From: a bacterium
Lineage (GTDB): Bacteria; Verrucomicrobiota; Verrucomicrobiia; Limisphaerales; UBA8199
DNA length: 40,871 bases
Assembly (NCBI GenBank): GCA_021784555.1
Contig: JAJYHY010000027.1
Span: 1-40,871, forward strand
Direction of reading: 5' to 3'
Positions 1 through 7,353 of the stretch are shown here, one piece after another. The notes under the pieces were generated by a model. It worked only from the letters and a program-made list of their open reading frames with translations, had not been told where the DNA came from and ran no database searches. The translations under genes were made by a program, and so were the position numbers. Position 1 is the stretch's first letter. Each line of letters starts with the position of its first letter.

Positions 1-1163
1 AGCTCGAATTTCAGGTCGCGGAAGACCCGCTCACATACCGTCATCAGCCCGCGGGCGCCGGTGTGCTCCTCCGCCGCCCGCTCGGCGATTCGGCGCAAAC
101 CTTCATCCGAAAAGAGAACCTCAATGTGGTAGGCGGCAAAATCCTGCTCGTATTGGCGGATGATGCTCGCCTCGGAGTTCTTAAGAATCGAGAAAAGGTC
201 ATCGACATTGAGCGAATGACACACCACGCGCACCGGCAGGCGCCCGATGAACTCCGGCTCGAACCCGAACTCGAGGAAATCGCGGGTCTGGGCTTGGCTG
301 AGAATCTCGTCGGAGGTCTCCGGTGGGCGTTCGCGGGCGGCGAAACCGATGGTGGCCTCTCGGAGGCGCCGCTGGATGATCTGCTCCAGGCCCTCGAAGG
401 CCCCGCTCACGATGAACAGAATATGCTTGGTATTGATGGTGGCGGGGGATTTGCGTCCGCGCTGGGTGAGCTCCATCATCGCCTGGATTTGGCCCGCAAT
501 ATCATTGGGCGACCGAGCCGGCACCTCCGTTTCCTCCATGAGCTTGAGCAGGTTGGTCTGCACCCCGCGCCCGCTGACATCCCGCCCCACGTTCTTGCTC
601 GCCGAGGCGATCTTGTCAATTTCGTCGATATAGATGATGCCGTATTGGGCGCGCTGGATGTCGCCGTCGGCCAAGCGCACCAAATCGCGTACCATGTCCT
701 CGACATCCGAGCCGACGTAGCCGGTTTCGGAGAACTTGGTGGCGTCGGCCTTGACAAAAGGCACGCCGATGAGGTCTGCCGCGTTGCGGATGAGGAAGGT
801 CTTGCCGACGCCGGTCGGGCCGGTGAGGATAACATTTTGTTTGGCGTAGTTGGGCGACTCCTTCCCCTCCAACGCCAGCCGCACGTGGTGATAGTGGTCG
901 CATAAAGCCACACTGAGCACCTTCTTGGCCTCGTGTTGCTTGATCACGAATCGATCCAGGTGCTCCTTCACCTGGTGCGGCGTGTAATCAAATTTAAAAT
1001 GGTCCAGCTTCTCCTCGGCCGATTGGTCTTCAGAGGTGTCTGAAGACTCCGGCGCCGGGACGTGCTGGACGCGCGCGCCTTGAAAATGCTGCCGCATGAA
1101 CTCGCCAAGCTGGCGCTGAAATTCCTCCGGCGACGGAGGGCCGTTAAAGGCTGATCGATTCAT
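1..1163 (-). CDS. clpX: ClpX-like AAA+ unfoldase lacking the zinc domain (partial)
   Basis: ATP-driven unfoldase of the ClpX family, expected to unfold substrates and feed them to ClpP in the cytoplasm. Translating the minus strand from the ATG at 1163 gives an open frame that runs off the left edge (about 387 codons seen). Visible motifs are Walker A GPTGVGKT, Walker [12 protein letters not shown], the pore-1 loop GYVG, the sensor/arginine-finger region EFIGRLP, and an IGF tripeptide (ATIGFAA), which in ClpX docks to ClpP. The first ~65 residues contain no cysteines, so the usual N-terminal C4 zinc-binding domain is missing. The RKH pore loop of classical ClpX reads RKS here. The IGF loop argues against HslU. 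The C-terminus is outside the window. The gene diverges from the GspC-like gene across 90 bp. Confidence 0.85.
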   Translation of the reverse strand, partial: MNRSAFNGPPSPEEFQRQLGEFMRQHFQGARVQHVPAPESSDTSEDQSAEEKLDHFKFDYTPHQVKEHLDRFVIKQHEAKKVLSVALCDHYHHVRLALEGKESPNYAKQNVILTGPTGVGKTFLIRNAADLIGVPFVKADATKFSETGYVGSDVEDMVRDLVRLADGDIQRAQYGIIYIDEIDKIASASKNVGRDVSGRGVQTNLLKLMEETEVPARSPNDIAGQIQAMMELTQRGRKSPATINTKHILFIVSGAFEGLEQIIQRRLREATIGFAARERPPETSDEILSQAQTRDFLEFGFEPEFIGRLPVRVVCHSLNVDDLFSILKNSEASIIRQYEQDFAAYHIEVLFSDEGLRRIAERAAEEHTGARGLMTVCERVFRDLKFE

Positions 1164-1170
1164 CCTTGCA

Positions 1171-1199
1171 AGCATACTGCACTTCTGCGATAGGACCAA
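1171..1199 (-). promoter_or_regulatory. Candidate promoter of the clpX-like gene
   Basis: On the minus strand TTGGTC (1194-1199) is followed after 17 bp by TATGCT (1171-1176). Standard spacing would start transcription at about 1164, one base before the ATG at 1163, so the mRNA would be almost leaderless. The boxes match the sigma-70 consensus only moderately. Confidence 0.3.
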
Positions 1200-1219
1200 G
1201 GTGGATACTCACATTGAGA

Positions 1220-1247
1220 GTGACATTTTTGCGTCCAAGGCTATACT
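1220..1247 (+). promoter_or_regulatory. Candidate promoter giving a leaderless mRNA
   Basis: GTGACA (1220-1225), 16 bp spacer, TATACT (1242-1247): each box has one mismatch to the sigma-70 consensus. The predicted transcription start, seven bases after the -10 box, is 1254, which is the A of the start codon of the next gene. No Shine-Dalgarno sequence could fit between promoter and start codon. Confidence 0.4.
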
Positions 1248-1253
1248 TTTAGC

Positions 1254-2171
1254 ATGAAACGCGGTGGAAGAGTTCTGGTATGGGCCGTCGGGATGCTGCT
1301 TTGCGCCGGAGCGCGGGGCAGCACGACGAACTCCAATCCCTACAACGCCATCATCGAGCGGAACGTCTTTGGGCTGAGGCCTCCGCCGCCGCCCCCGGCG
1401 CCTCCGGTGAAGAAGGAACCTCCGCCTAACATCATTCTCAACGGGATTACCTCCATTCTGGGGCCGAAGGAGGCGCTCTTGAAGATTCCGCCTACACCCG
1501 CCCGAGGCAGGGAACCGGCCAAACCCGAACAGTTCTTTGAACTGGCTGAAGGCCAGCGGGATGGGGATTTGGAGGTGCTGGCTATCGATGAAAAAGCGCG
1601 GACCGTCAAAGTGAATTATGCCGGCGACATCGTGTCCCTCAATTTCAAAGATAACGGCAACAAACATCCCGTCGTGGGCAGACCGATGTTCGGTCAGATG
1701 CCCTTCCGGCCAGGGATTCCAGTGCCGAACTTTGCGGCGAATTTCCGCCGTCCTATGCCCAGCCGCAACCCGTACTTTCAGCGCGCTGTTCGCTATGGCG
1801 GCCTCAACCGCGGCGGGAATGTTCAGGCAGGCGGGATGCCGGGGGTTTTGCCTTCTTACGCCGGCGGCACGGTGCCGACTACGGAGGCCTCGCAACCCAA
1901 CAACAATGCCACCCACCTGACGCCGGAACAGCAAACTGTGATGATCGAACTCAACCGCCAGCGTCTCCAACAGGAAGGCAGCCCTATCGCCAATTTGCTT
2001 CCTCCCACCGCCCTTTACCCCCAGCACGCCCGCTCCGACCCAGGCTCCCACTCCCAATCCGAGTCAAAACCAGATTGGCCGCCCGCTCATGCCTCTCCCC
2101 GGCAGGCCTCTGCCTCTGCCCCCACCCTTCTAGCGAGGTTCCACCTCAGACCGTCTTTCCCACGTCATTGA
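1254..2171 (+). CDS. GspC-like secreted proline-rich protein, 3' end probably frameshifted
   Basis: The 305-residue product starts with a signal-anchor-like stretch (RVLVWAVGMLLCAG). A segment beginning NPYNAIIERNVFGLR, then a Pro-rich linker, then LNGITSILGPKEALLKI and a small beta-rich region up to about residue 130 resemble the periplasmic part of type II secretion protein C as seen in Verrucomicrobia. The rest is low-complexity Pro/Asn/Gln. The last ~50 residues (from YPQHARS) change character. The +1 frame from 2014 continues the Pro/Thr-rich style (TPSTPAPTQAPTPNPSQ) and stops at 2133, so one extra C in the CCC at 2011-2013 would explain the present end. Family assignment is by pattern only. 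Confidence 0.55.
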   Translation: MKRGGRVLVWAVGMLLCAGARGSTTNSNPYNAIIERNVFGLRPPPPPPAPPVKKEPPPNIILNGITSILGPKEALLKIPPTPARGREPAKPEQFFELAEGQRDGDLEVLAIDEKARTVKVNYAGDIVSLNFKDNGNKHPVVGRPMFGQMPFRPGIPVPNFAANFRRPMPSRNPYFQRAVRYGGLNRGGNVQAGGMPGVLPSYAGGTVPTTEASQPNNNATHLTPEQQTVMIELNRQRLQQEGSPIANLLPPTALYPQHARSDPGSHSQSESKPDWPPAHASPRQASASAPTLLARFHLRPSFPRH

Positions 2172-2244
2172 GCATTTTTCATTAGGCATTGGGCATTCGG
2201 CATTGCCAATGAATGTTAAATGCCCAATGCCTAATGGAAAATGC
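2172..2244. repeat. Imperfect palindrome, dispersed GGCATTGGGCATT repeat
   Basis: Two 26-bp arms (2172-2197 and 2219-2244) pair with a single mismatch around a 21-base loop. The arms are built of the units CATTAGGCATTGGGCATT. The palindrome begins right after the stop of the GspC-like gene, in the convergent gap before gluQ. A related single-armed copy lies at 7279-7311. It could act as a bidirectional transcript end, but no U-tract is present. Confidence 0.7.
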
Positions 2245-2352
2245 CGCTGGCGTCACACCCCAGGCCGGTTCGCCCTCTCCGCACAAACGGCAAAACTTGA
2301 CCTGTCTGCAACACGGTTTGAAATTCAAGGACTCTGGTCTCATTTCGCATTG

Positions 2353-3213
2353 CTAAGCAGTGGGGCGCGGGAAGTGGCCGGTCTTCCATGCCCTTCGTAA
2401 ATCGGCCGGAAGCTTTCCCTTATTACGGAGGGTGCGCAAGCTCAGAGAATCGTGACGTTTGGCCAGGCGGCGTCCGGCGGGGTCCGTCAGAAGCGGGCAA
2501 TGATAAAACCGGGGCGGCTCCAGCCCCAGGGCGCGGTAAAGCAGGAGTTGGCGGGCGGTGGATCTGAGGAGGTCGGCCCCGCGGACGACCTCGGTGATTC
2601 TCATCGCGGCATCATCGACGACCACCGCCAGTTGGTAGGCGGGGACATTGTCGTGCCGCCACACAACGAAATCGCCAAAGTCTTTGCCCGCCGCATAAGC
2701 CTGCGGCCCATAGCAGCCGTCAGTGAAGCGCACCGTCTCGCCGTCGCGCACGCGGAATCGCCAATTAACTTTGGCTGCCTGCCACGCTCCATTTGGCAGC
2801 GCGCGCTGGCGGCATGTCCCTGGATAGACCGGCTCGTCCTCGCCGGCATGCGGGGCATTGAGGGCACGGAGCACGTCCTGCCTCGAACAGGCGCAGGGGT
2901 AAAGGAAACCTCCGCCACGCAAGGTTTCAAAAGCCTGCTCATACCAGGCAAAGCGCTCGCTCTGCGTATAAGGACCGAACGGGCCTCCGCAGTCCGGCCC
3001 CTCCCGCCACTGAAATCCAAACCACGCCAGGTCCTCGATCATCGCCGTCACGAACTCCGGCTTGCAACGCGCGCGGTCCAGGTCCTCGTTGCGGAGGACC
3101 AGCGCGCCTTCTTCCGCCTTCGTGCGTTCGTGTGCCGTCCAGAACGTCCGAGCATGGCCCAGGTGGAGAAGGCCGGTTGGAGAGGGGGCGAGGCGTCCCC
3201 GATAGGCGCTCAT
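2353..3213 (-). CDS. gluQ: Glutamyl-Q tRNA(Asp) synthetase
   Basis: Truncated GluRS paralogue that attaches glutamate to queuosine at position 34 of tRNA(Asp). The 286-residue product from ATG 3213 begins MSAYRGRLAPSPTG and has the HIGH-type motif LHLGH and a KMSKS-like segment LAKRHDSLSL near the C-terminus. It also has the cysteine/tyrosine zinc set typical of GluQ-RS (CACSR...YPGTCRQR) and no anticodon-binding domain; length fits the family. The frame is open for another ~126 codons upstream, but that extension is out of character with the family and antisense to a coding frame. The start ATG overlaps the stop of the SDR gene (ATGA), showing translational coupling in a gene run with the SDR gene and aguB. 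Confidence 0.93.
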   Translation of the reverse strand: MSAYRGRLAPSPTGLLHLGHARTFWTAHERTKAEEGALVLRNEDLDRARCKPEFVTAMIEDLAWFGFQWREGPDCGGPFGPYTQSERFAWYEQAFETLRGGGFLYPCACSRQDVLRALNAPHAGEDEPVYPGTCRQRALPNGAWQAAKVNWRFRVRDGETVRFTDGCYGPQAYAAGKDFGDFVVWRHDNVPAYQLAVVVDDAAMRITEVVRGADLLRSTARQLLLYRALGLEPPRFYHCPLLTDPAGRRLAKRHDSLSLRTLRNKGKLPADLRRAWKTGHFPRPTA

Positions 3214-4139
3214 GCTTCCCTCTCCCCAGGGGCGTCGTCGGGGCCAGTCCTCATTTTTTCCGCGGCCATGGAAGGGGAAGTGGCGGAAAAAGATGCAGGA
3301 CTGACCCCGGCGTCCTCGAGCCACTCGGTGAGGCCGGGCAGCCGAAAAGAGAGGAGCTTCTGCGCCTTGGCGCAATCCAGGGAGGTGTCCGGCGAGCGCG
3401 GCGCGCCTTGATAGTCCGTCAGCGAGCCCGGCTCTATCTTGGGCCTCAACTCCGGATGGCGCGCCGCGATGAGTTGGCCTATCTCCCACCGAGACAGCCG
3501 CTCCCCTCCCGCCACGTGAAACAGCCCCGGTTGATTCCGTTGCGCCAACTCCCAAACGGCGCAGGCCGTGGCCTCGGCAAAAATCGGGCACCGGAATTCA
3601 TCGACGAACAGCCTCAGGCTGCGCCCCGCCCCCCAGGCCCGCCGCATCTGCTCGTCAAATCCCCGATCTCCCGTGGGCGAAGGGCCGCCATTGAGTGAGG
3701 TGCGAATGACGATATGCTTGGGATTGGCCAAAACGATCCGCTCGGCCTGAACCTTCGTTTCACCGTACACGCTCAAGGGGCTAACGGGCGCGGTTTCGCG
3801 GTAATTGCCCGCTTTGCCATCGAAAATCAGATCGGTGGAAAAGAAGATCATTGGAATGTCCGCCGCCAACTCCGCCAGAACCGCCGTGGCTTCGACGTTC
3901 AGCCTGCGCGCCAAAGCCGGGTTCGCCTCGCACTCTGGGCTGCGCGTCAGCCCGGCGCAATGAATGAGGAGTTGCGGCGGTTGGCGGCGGAACCGCTCCC
4001 GGACGGCTTGGAAATCAGTGAGATCGAGTTCAGCCCGGGTCAATCCGGCTGCCCTGAGGTCCGGCGCGAATGCCGGCGCGGTTTGGACAAGCCAGCTCCC
4101 GATCAAACCTCCCGCGCCGGTAATCCAGGCGAGCCTCAT
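3210..4139 (-). CDS. SDR-family NAD(P)-dependent reductase (RmlD-like)
   Basis: Rossmann-fold sugar-nucleotide-type reductase of 309 residues. The nucleotide-binding glycine motif TGAGGLIG is at residues 7-14 and the catalytic YxxxK appears as YGETK. ELDLTDFQAV and FFSTDLIFDG match the dTDP-4-dehydrorhamnose reductase branch of extended SDRs. The real substrate cannot be told from sequence. The start is 3 bp after the aguB stop and the end overlaps the gluQ start by 4 bp. The final ~30 residues (from DAGVSPASF) are encoded by a dispersed repeat (3241-3312) that recurs at 25512-25578, so the native C-terminus was probably nearer LTEWLE. Confidence 0.85.
   Translation of the reverse strand: MRLAWITGAGGLIGSWLVQTAPAFAPDLRAAGLTRAELDLTDFQAVRERFRRQPPQLLIHCAGLTRSPECEANPALARRLNVEATAVLAELAADIPMIFFSTDLIFDGKAGNYRETAPVSPLSVYGETKVQAERIVLANPKHIVIRTSLNGGPSPTGDRGFDEQMRRAWGAGRSLRLFVDEFRCPIFAEATACAVWELAQRNQPGLFHVAGGERLSRWEIGQLIAARHPELRPKIEPGSLTDYQGAPRSPDTSLDCAKAQKLLSFRLPGLTEWLEDAGVSPASFSATSPSMAAEKMRTGPDDAPGEREA
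3241..3312. repeat. Dispersed repeat, copy A
   Basis: About 70 bp sharing a core TTTCCGCGGC..ATGGAAGG and the end AGGACTGACCCCGGCG with copy B at 25512-25578, in the same orientation. This copy lies inside the 3' end of the SDR gene, directly before the gluQ start. Confidence 0.75.
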
Positions 4140-4142
4140 CGC

Positions 4143-5048
4143 TCATTTGCCCGGCGCGTCAATGAGCCTCTGCGTCAGCTCGCCATAAGCATCGACCCGC
4201 CGGTCGCGCAGAAATGGCCAGTGAGTGCGCGTTTGGTCCACCGCGCTCTTGCGCAGGGGGACGACCAGGATTTCTTGCCGATCGGCGGTGGCCTTGGCCA
4301 GGATTTCGCCCGAGGTGCCCGCCACGAAGCTCTGACCCCAGAACTCAATGCCGTCTCCGGCCAGGTTCTCATGCCCAACACGGTTGGAAACCGCCACGTA
4401 GCAGCCATTGGCGACAGCGTGGCTGCGCTGCATGGTTTCCCAGGCCAGGTGCTGGTGTTCACCTTGCGCCGCCTTTTCCGAGGGATGCCATCCAATCGCG
4501 GTCGGATAGAACAGGATTTCGGCTCCTTGCAGCGCCGTCAACCGCGCCGCCTCCGGATACCATTGGTCCCAGCAGACCAGCACCCCGATTTTGGCGTAGC
4601 GCGTTTCCCAGGCCCGAAAGCCGAGGTCGCCCGGGGTGAAGTAGAACTTCTCATAAAACAGGGGGTCGTCCGGGATGTGCATCTTGCGGTAGAGCCCCAG
4701 GAGCGAACCGTCAGCGTCGATGACCACCGCCGTGTTGTGATAGACGCCCGGCGCCCGCCTCTCGAACAGCGAGGCCACCACTACCACGCGCCGTTCTCTT
4801 GCGAATACCTGGAACATTTCAGTGCTCGGGCCGGGAATCGGCTCGGCGAGCTGGAAGTGGCGATGATCTTCGGTCTGGCAAAAGTACTGGGAACGAAACA
4901 GCTCCTGAGTGCAGATAATTTGCGCCCCTTCAGCCGCCGCCTGCCTGGCTGCGGCCAACGTCCGCGCCAGGTTTTCCTCGGGGCGCGCCGAGCAGGCGGC
5001 CTGAATCAATCCGATGGTCACAATGTCTGATGAAGAGCGTCTCAACAC
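4143..5048 (-). CDS. aguB: N-carbamoylputrescine amidase
   Basis: Nitrilase-superfamily enzyme that hydrolyses N-carbamoylputrescine to putrescine, CO2 and ammonia in the agmatine route of polyamine synthesis. The 301-residue product has the Glu-Lys-Cys catalytic triad: E49 (CTQELF), K122 (LYRKMHIPD) and C159 (VLVCWDQWYPE). The EKFYFTPGD and GIEFWGQSF segments are typical of AguB. The start is a GTG at 5048 with no convincing Shine-Dalgarno at normal distance; a second GTG ten codons in is possible, since the conserved part begins at TIGLIQAAC. It is first of a tight run with the SDR gene and gluQ. No agmatine deiminase (aguA) gene is visible nearby. Confidence 0.92.
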   Translation of the reverse strand: MLRRSSSDIVTIGLIQAACSARPEENLARTLAAARQAAAEGAQIICTQELFRSQYFCQTEDHRHFQLAEPIPGPSTEMFQVFARERRVVVVASLFERRAPGVYHNTAVVIDADGSLLGLYRKMHIPDDPLFYEKFYFTPGDLGFRAWETRYAKIGVLVCWDQWYPEAARLTALQGAEILFYPTAIGWHPSEKAAQGEHQHLAWETMQRSHAVANGCYVAVSNRVGHENLAGDGIEFWGQSFVAGTSGEILAKATADRQEILVVPLRKSAVDQTRTHWPFLRDRRVDAYGELTQRLIDAPGK

Positions 5049-5440
5049 GAACCGAACAGTAATTCTCCCGCCTCCCTATGTCGAGGAGAACCATAATGCA
5101 ACAAAGAATCGACCAGTTGCACTGCGGACCTCGTGACCGCCGCACGGTTTGGATCCTTGCTGCGTGGAGAAGCGATCCGGCGCGGCCTGGCCGACGCTCC
5201 GTGGCCGGCGAGGGGCTGGGTTTTCGCCAGCAAGCTCGGTGTCCGACCTCGCCGCCGATTTCAAAGCACCCTCCAAAATCAGCCTGGCCGGCGCCTTCGC
5301 CGCCGCCCTCGCGAAAGAAATGAAGGCCGACCCGGTCACCGGCGACCCGGAATTCAAATCCTTGGAGAAGGAGATCAAAATTGCCTGGCTGAAAGAAAGC
5401 GCTTCACGCATGGAGCCGGATGATTTCTATGCCGAACACG
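5049..5440. other. Spacer between der and aguB with a possible ORF remnant
   Basis: No recognised gene. On the plus strand a frame open from GTG 5239 to a stop at 5587-5589 has protein-like composition for about 70 codons (DLAADFKAPSKISLAGAF; EFKSLEKEIKIAWLKESA). It then runs antisense into the 3' end of der, where the composition becomes Arg/Trp-rich and implausible. No homology is recognised and no ribosome site is seen. It may be a decayed gene fragment. Confidence 0.3.
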
Positions 5441-6973
5441 TCATTGTCCGCGTCGGCTCTTGTTCTTGTGCTTCCGGACGGGTTCGATGGTTTTGGGACG
5501 GGCCTTGGGAACCAGGACGATCGGACAACCTTCGTATCCAAAGGCGCGCCGGAGCTGGTCGGCAAGGTATTTCCGATATTGCGCGATGAGGAGGTCTTCC
5601 CGGTTCAGGAACAAGAGAAACGTTGGCGGGGCGTGCCGGACTTGCGTGGCGTAAAAAAATTTCAGGCGATGTCCACGGGCGCTGACCGGCTGGCGCCGTT
5701 CGATGGCCTCCTGCAAGGTGCGATTGAGGATGGCGGTGGGAATCTTCTGCCGCAGTTGGGCCGCTACATAAGAAATGGCCTCCAGCAATCGGCCGAGGTT
5801 GAAGCCGGATTTGGCGGAGGTGAAGATGACCGGCGCGTAATCGAGGAAAAAGAGCCGCTCCTGCACCCACCCGCCGAATTCAGCGAGGGTGGTCATGGCT
5901 TGCGGACCGGTTTCTTTGCGCTTCCGGCGCTCGATCTCCTCCTCGCGCGCCTTGCGAACGGCCTCTTTCATCAAATCCCATTTGTTGACGAGGACAATGC
6001 AGGGCTTGCGTTCCTCGACAATCTTGTCAGCGACCTTTTTGTCCTGTTCGGTAATGCCGTCCCGGGCATCGAGGACGAACAAGGCGAGGTCGCAACGCGC
6101 GACCGCCTCCTCAGCCCGTTTGACGCTGAAAAACTCGATGGAATCGCCGATGCGCCGGCTCTTGCGCATCCCGGCGGTGTCGATGAGGATGTAAGATTCC
6201 GAGCCGGTTTGCGTTTTGACTTCGAACGGGACATCCACGGCGTCCCGTGTTGTGCCGGGAACGTCGCTGACCACCACGCGCTCGGACTGAGTCAGCGCGT
6301 TGAGAATCGAGGACTTGCCGACGTTGGGACGCCCCACAATGGCCAGCTTGAGCGGGGAAGGGGTTGGTTCGGCCGGCGCTCTGCCGCCGGTCTTGAGTTC
6401 CGCGCCGCTGGATTGGTCTTGGCGTGGTGTCGCCGATAGCGGAGCCGGCGCGGGGAACAAGGTTGTCGCCGCTTCCAGCAGCGGGTGGATTCCCTCCCCA
6501 TGGATGGCGCTCACCGGGAAAAGCCTTTCAAAGCCTAGCGCACTGAATTCGACGGCGCCGGTCTCGGCTCCAGCCGTATCGACCTTGTTGACCGCCACCA
6601 GAACCGGTTTGCCGCTGCGCCGCAGCCGTTCGGCCGCATCCCGGTCCAGCGGCACAATCCCTTCCCGCACATTGACCACCAGAATGATTACGTCGGCGGC
6701 CTCGATGGCCAGCTCGACCTGTTCGAGAGCGGCTTTGACGATGGCGTCCTGGCTCTTTTCCCTGGGCGCCAAGCCAATCCCGCCGGTGTCAATCAGCGTG
6801 AAGGACTCTCCCCGCCATTGGGCCTGGGCTGTAATGCGGTCGCGAGTGACCCCGGGTTGATCATGCACAATGGCAATGCGGCGGCCGACAATGCGGTTGA
6901 ACAAAGCGGACTTGCCCACATTGGGGCGGCCCACTATGGCGACAATGCCCCTTGCCCCCCTTGCATCGTTCAC
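5441..6973 (-). CDS. der: Ribosome biogenesis GTPase Der (EngA)
   Basis: Double-GTPase needed for maturation of the 50S ribosomal subunit. Two GTP-binding domains each carry GRPNVGKS (residues 15-22 and 214-221 from the chosen start), DTxG motifs (LIDTGGIG, LIDTAGMR) and NKxD motifs (VNKVD, VNKWD). A C-terminal KH-like domain ends in a basic tail (RKHKNKSRRGQ). The linker between the G domains is long and Pro/Ala-rich. The frame is open to 7045, but GTG 6973 puts the start 10-15 residues before the first G domain, as usual. The upstream codons belong to a different, overlapping remnant. The 510 residues are slightly longer than average for the family. Confidence 0.93.
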   Translation of the reverse strand: MNDARGARGIVAIVGRPNVGKSALFNRIVGRRIAIVHDQPGVTRDRITAQAQWRGESFTLIDTGGIGLAPREKSQDAIVKAALEQVELAIEAADVIILVVNVREGIVPLDRDAAERLRRSGKPVLVAVNKVDTAGAETGAVEFSALGFERLFPVSAIHGEGIHPLLEAATTLFPAPAPLSATPRQDQSSGAELKTGGRAPAEPTPSPLKLAIVGRPNVGKSSILNALTQSERVVVSDVPGTTRDAVDVPFEVKTQTGSESYILIDTAGMRKSRRIGDSIEFFSVKRAEEAVARCDLALFVLDARDGITEQDKKVADKIVEERKPCIVLVNKWDLMKEAVRKAREEEIERRKRKETGPQAMTTLAEFGGWVQERLFFLDYAPVIFTSAKSGFNLGRLLEAISYVAAQLRQKIPTAILNRTLQEAIERRQPVSARGHRLKFFYATQVRHAPPTFLLFLNREDLLIAQYRKYLADQLRRAFGYEGCPIVLVPKARPKTIEPVRKHKNKSRRGQ

Positions 6974-7013
6974 GCCAGCCGGAGGTCCTTGAACTTCGGA
7001 CACGTCGCCGCAC

Positions 7014-7229
7014 GGCTGGCATATTCTGCTTCCTCTCAAATTCAAACAATTGCTTCTCGCACGGTAACTCCAGGTCCTCCGGCTGTTTCAACAGCCAGTC
7101 CAAAAACCGCCGCAACTCCAGTACGTCCGCCTTCCCAAACCGACCCTCATACAGTCGCCGCGTCAATTCCCCCATAGGTTCCACACTCTGCCGGTATCGT
7201 GGCAGATCGCCATTGTCAACGCCAGCCTG
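7014..7229 (-). pseudogene. C-terminal remnant of an Rpn/PD-(D/E)XK transposase-like nuclease
   Basis: A ~70-codon segment (VEPMGELTRRLYEGRFGKAD, LRRFLDWLLKQPEDLE, FEFERKQNM) matches in pattern the C-terminal end of recombination-promoting nuclease/DUF4351-type proteins. In those proteins a helical RFIDWLxxLPEELE block is followed by a FExxxxM motif. The nuclease core that should precede it is absent: upstream the frame passes straight into a dispersed GCCCAATGCC repeat (7279-7311). The segment ends at the start of der, so the insertion and decay happened right at the der 5' side. Identification is from memory of the family pattern. Confidence 0.5.
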
Positions 7230-7278
7230 AAGATTTCTGATTCCCAGAGCGCGAGGCTGTGCCGCTCGTGGCAGTGCG

Positions 7279-7311
7279 AAATGCCCAATGCCTAATGCCC
7301 AATGCTCAATG
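7279..7311. repeat. Dispersed GCCCAATGCC repeat, single arm
   Basis: Three tandem variants of a 9-10 bp unit (ATGCCCAATGCCTAATGCCC, then AATGCTCAATG). The units are the same as in the arms of the palindrome at 2172-2244. It lies between the nuclease remnant and the ankyrin-protein gene. Confidence 0.65.
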
Positions 7312-7353
7312 AGACGGGAAGAGCGGTCCGCGGTCCCGCTCGCTAGCTGGACT

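Noticed and set aside
63..905. 280-residue plus-strand frame
   Set aside because: Antisense to the ClpX-like gene, whose conserved motifs show which strand is coding.
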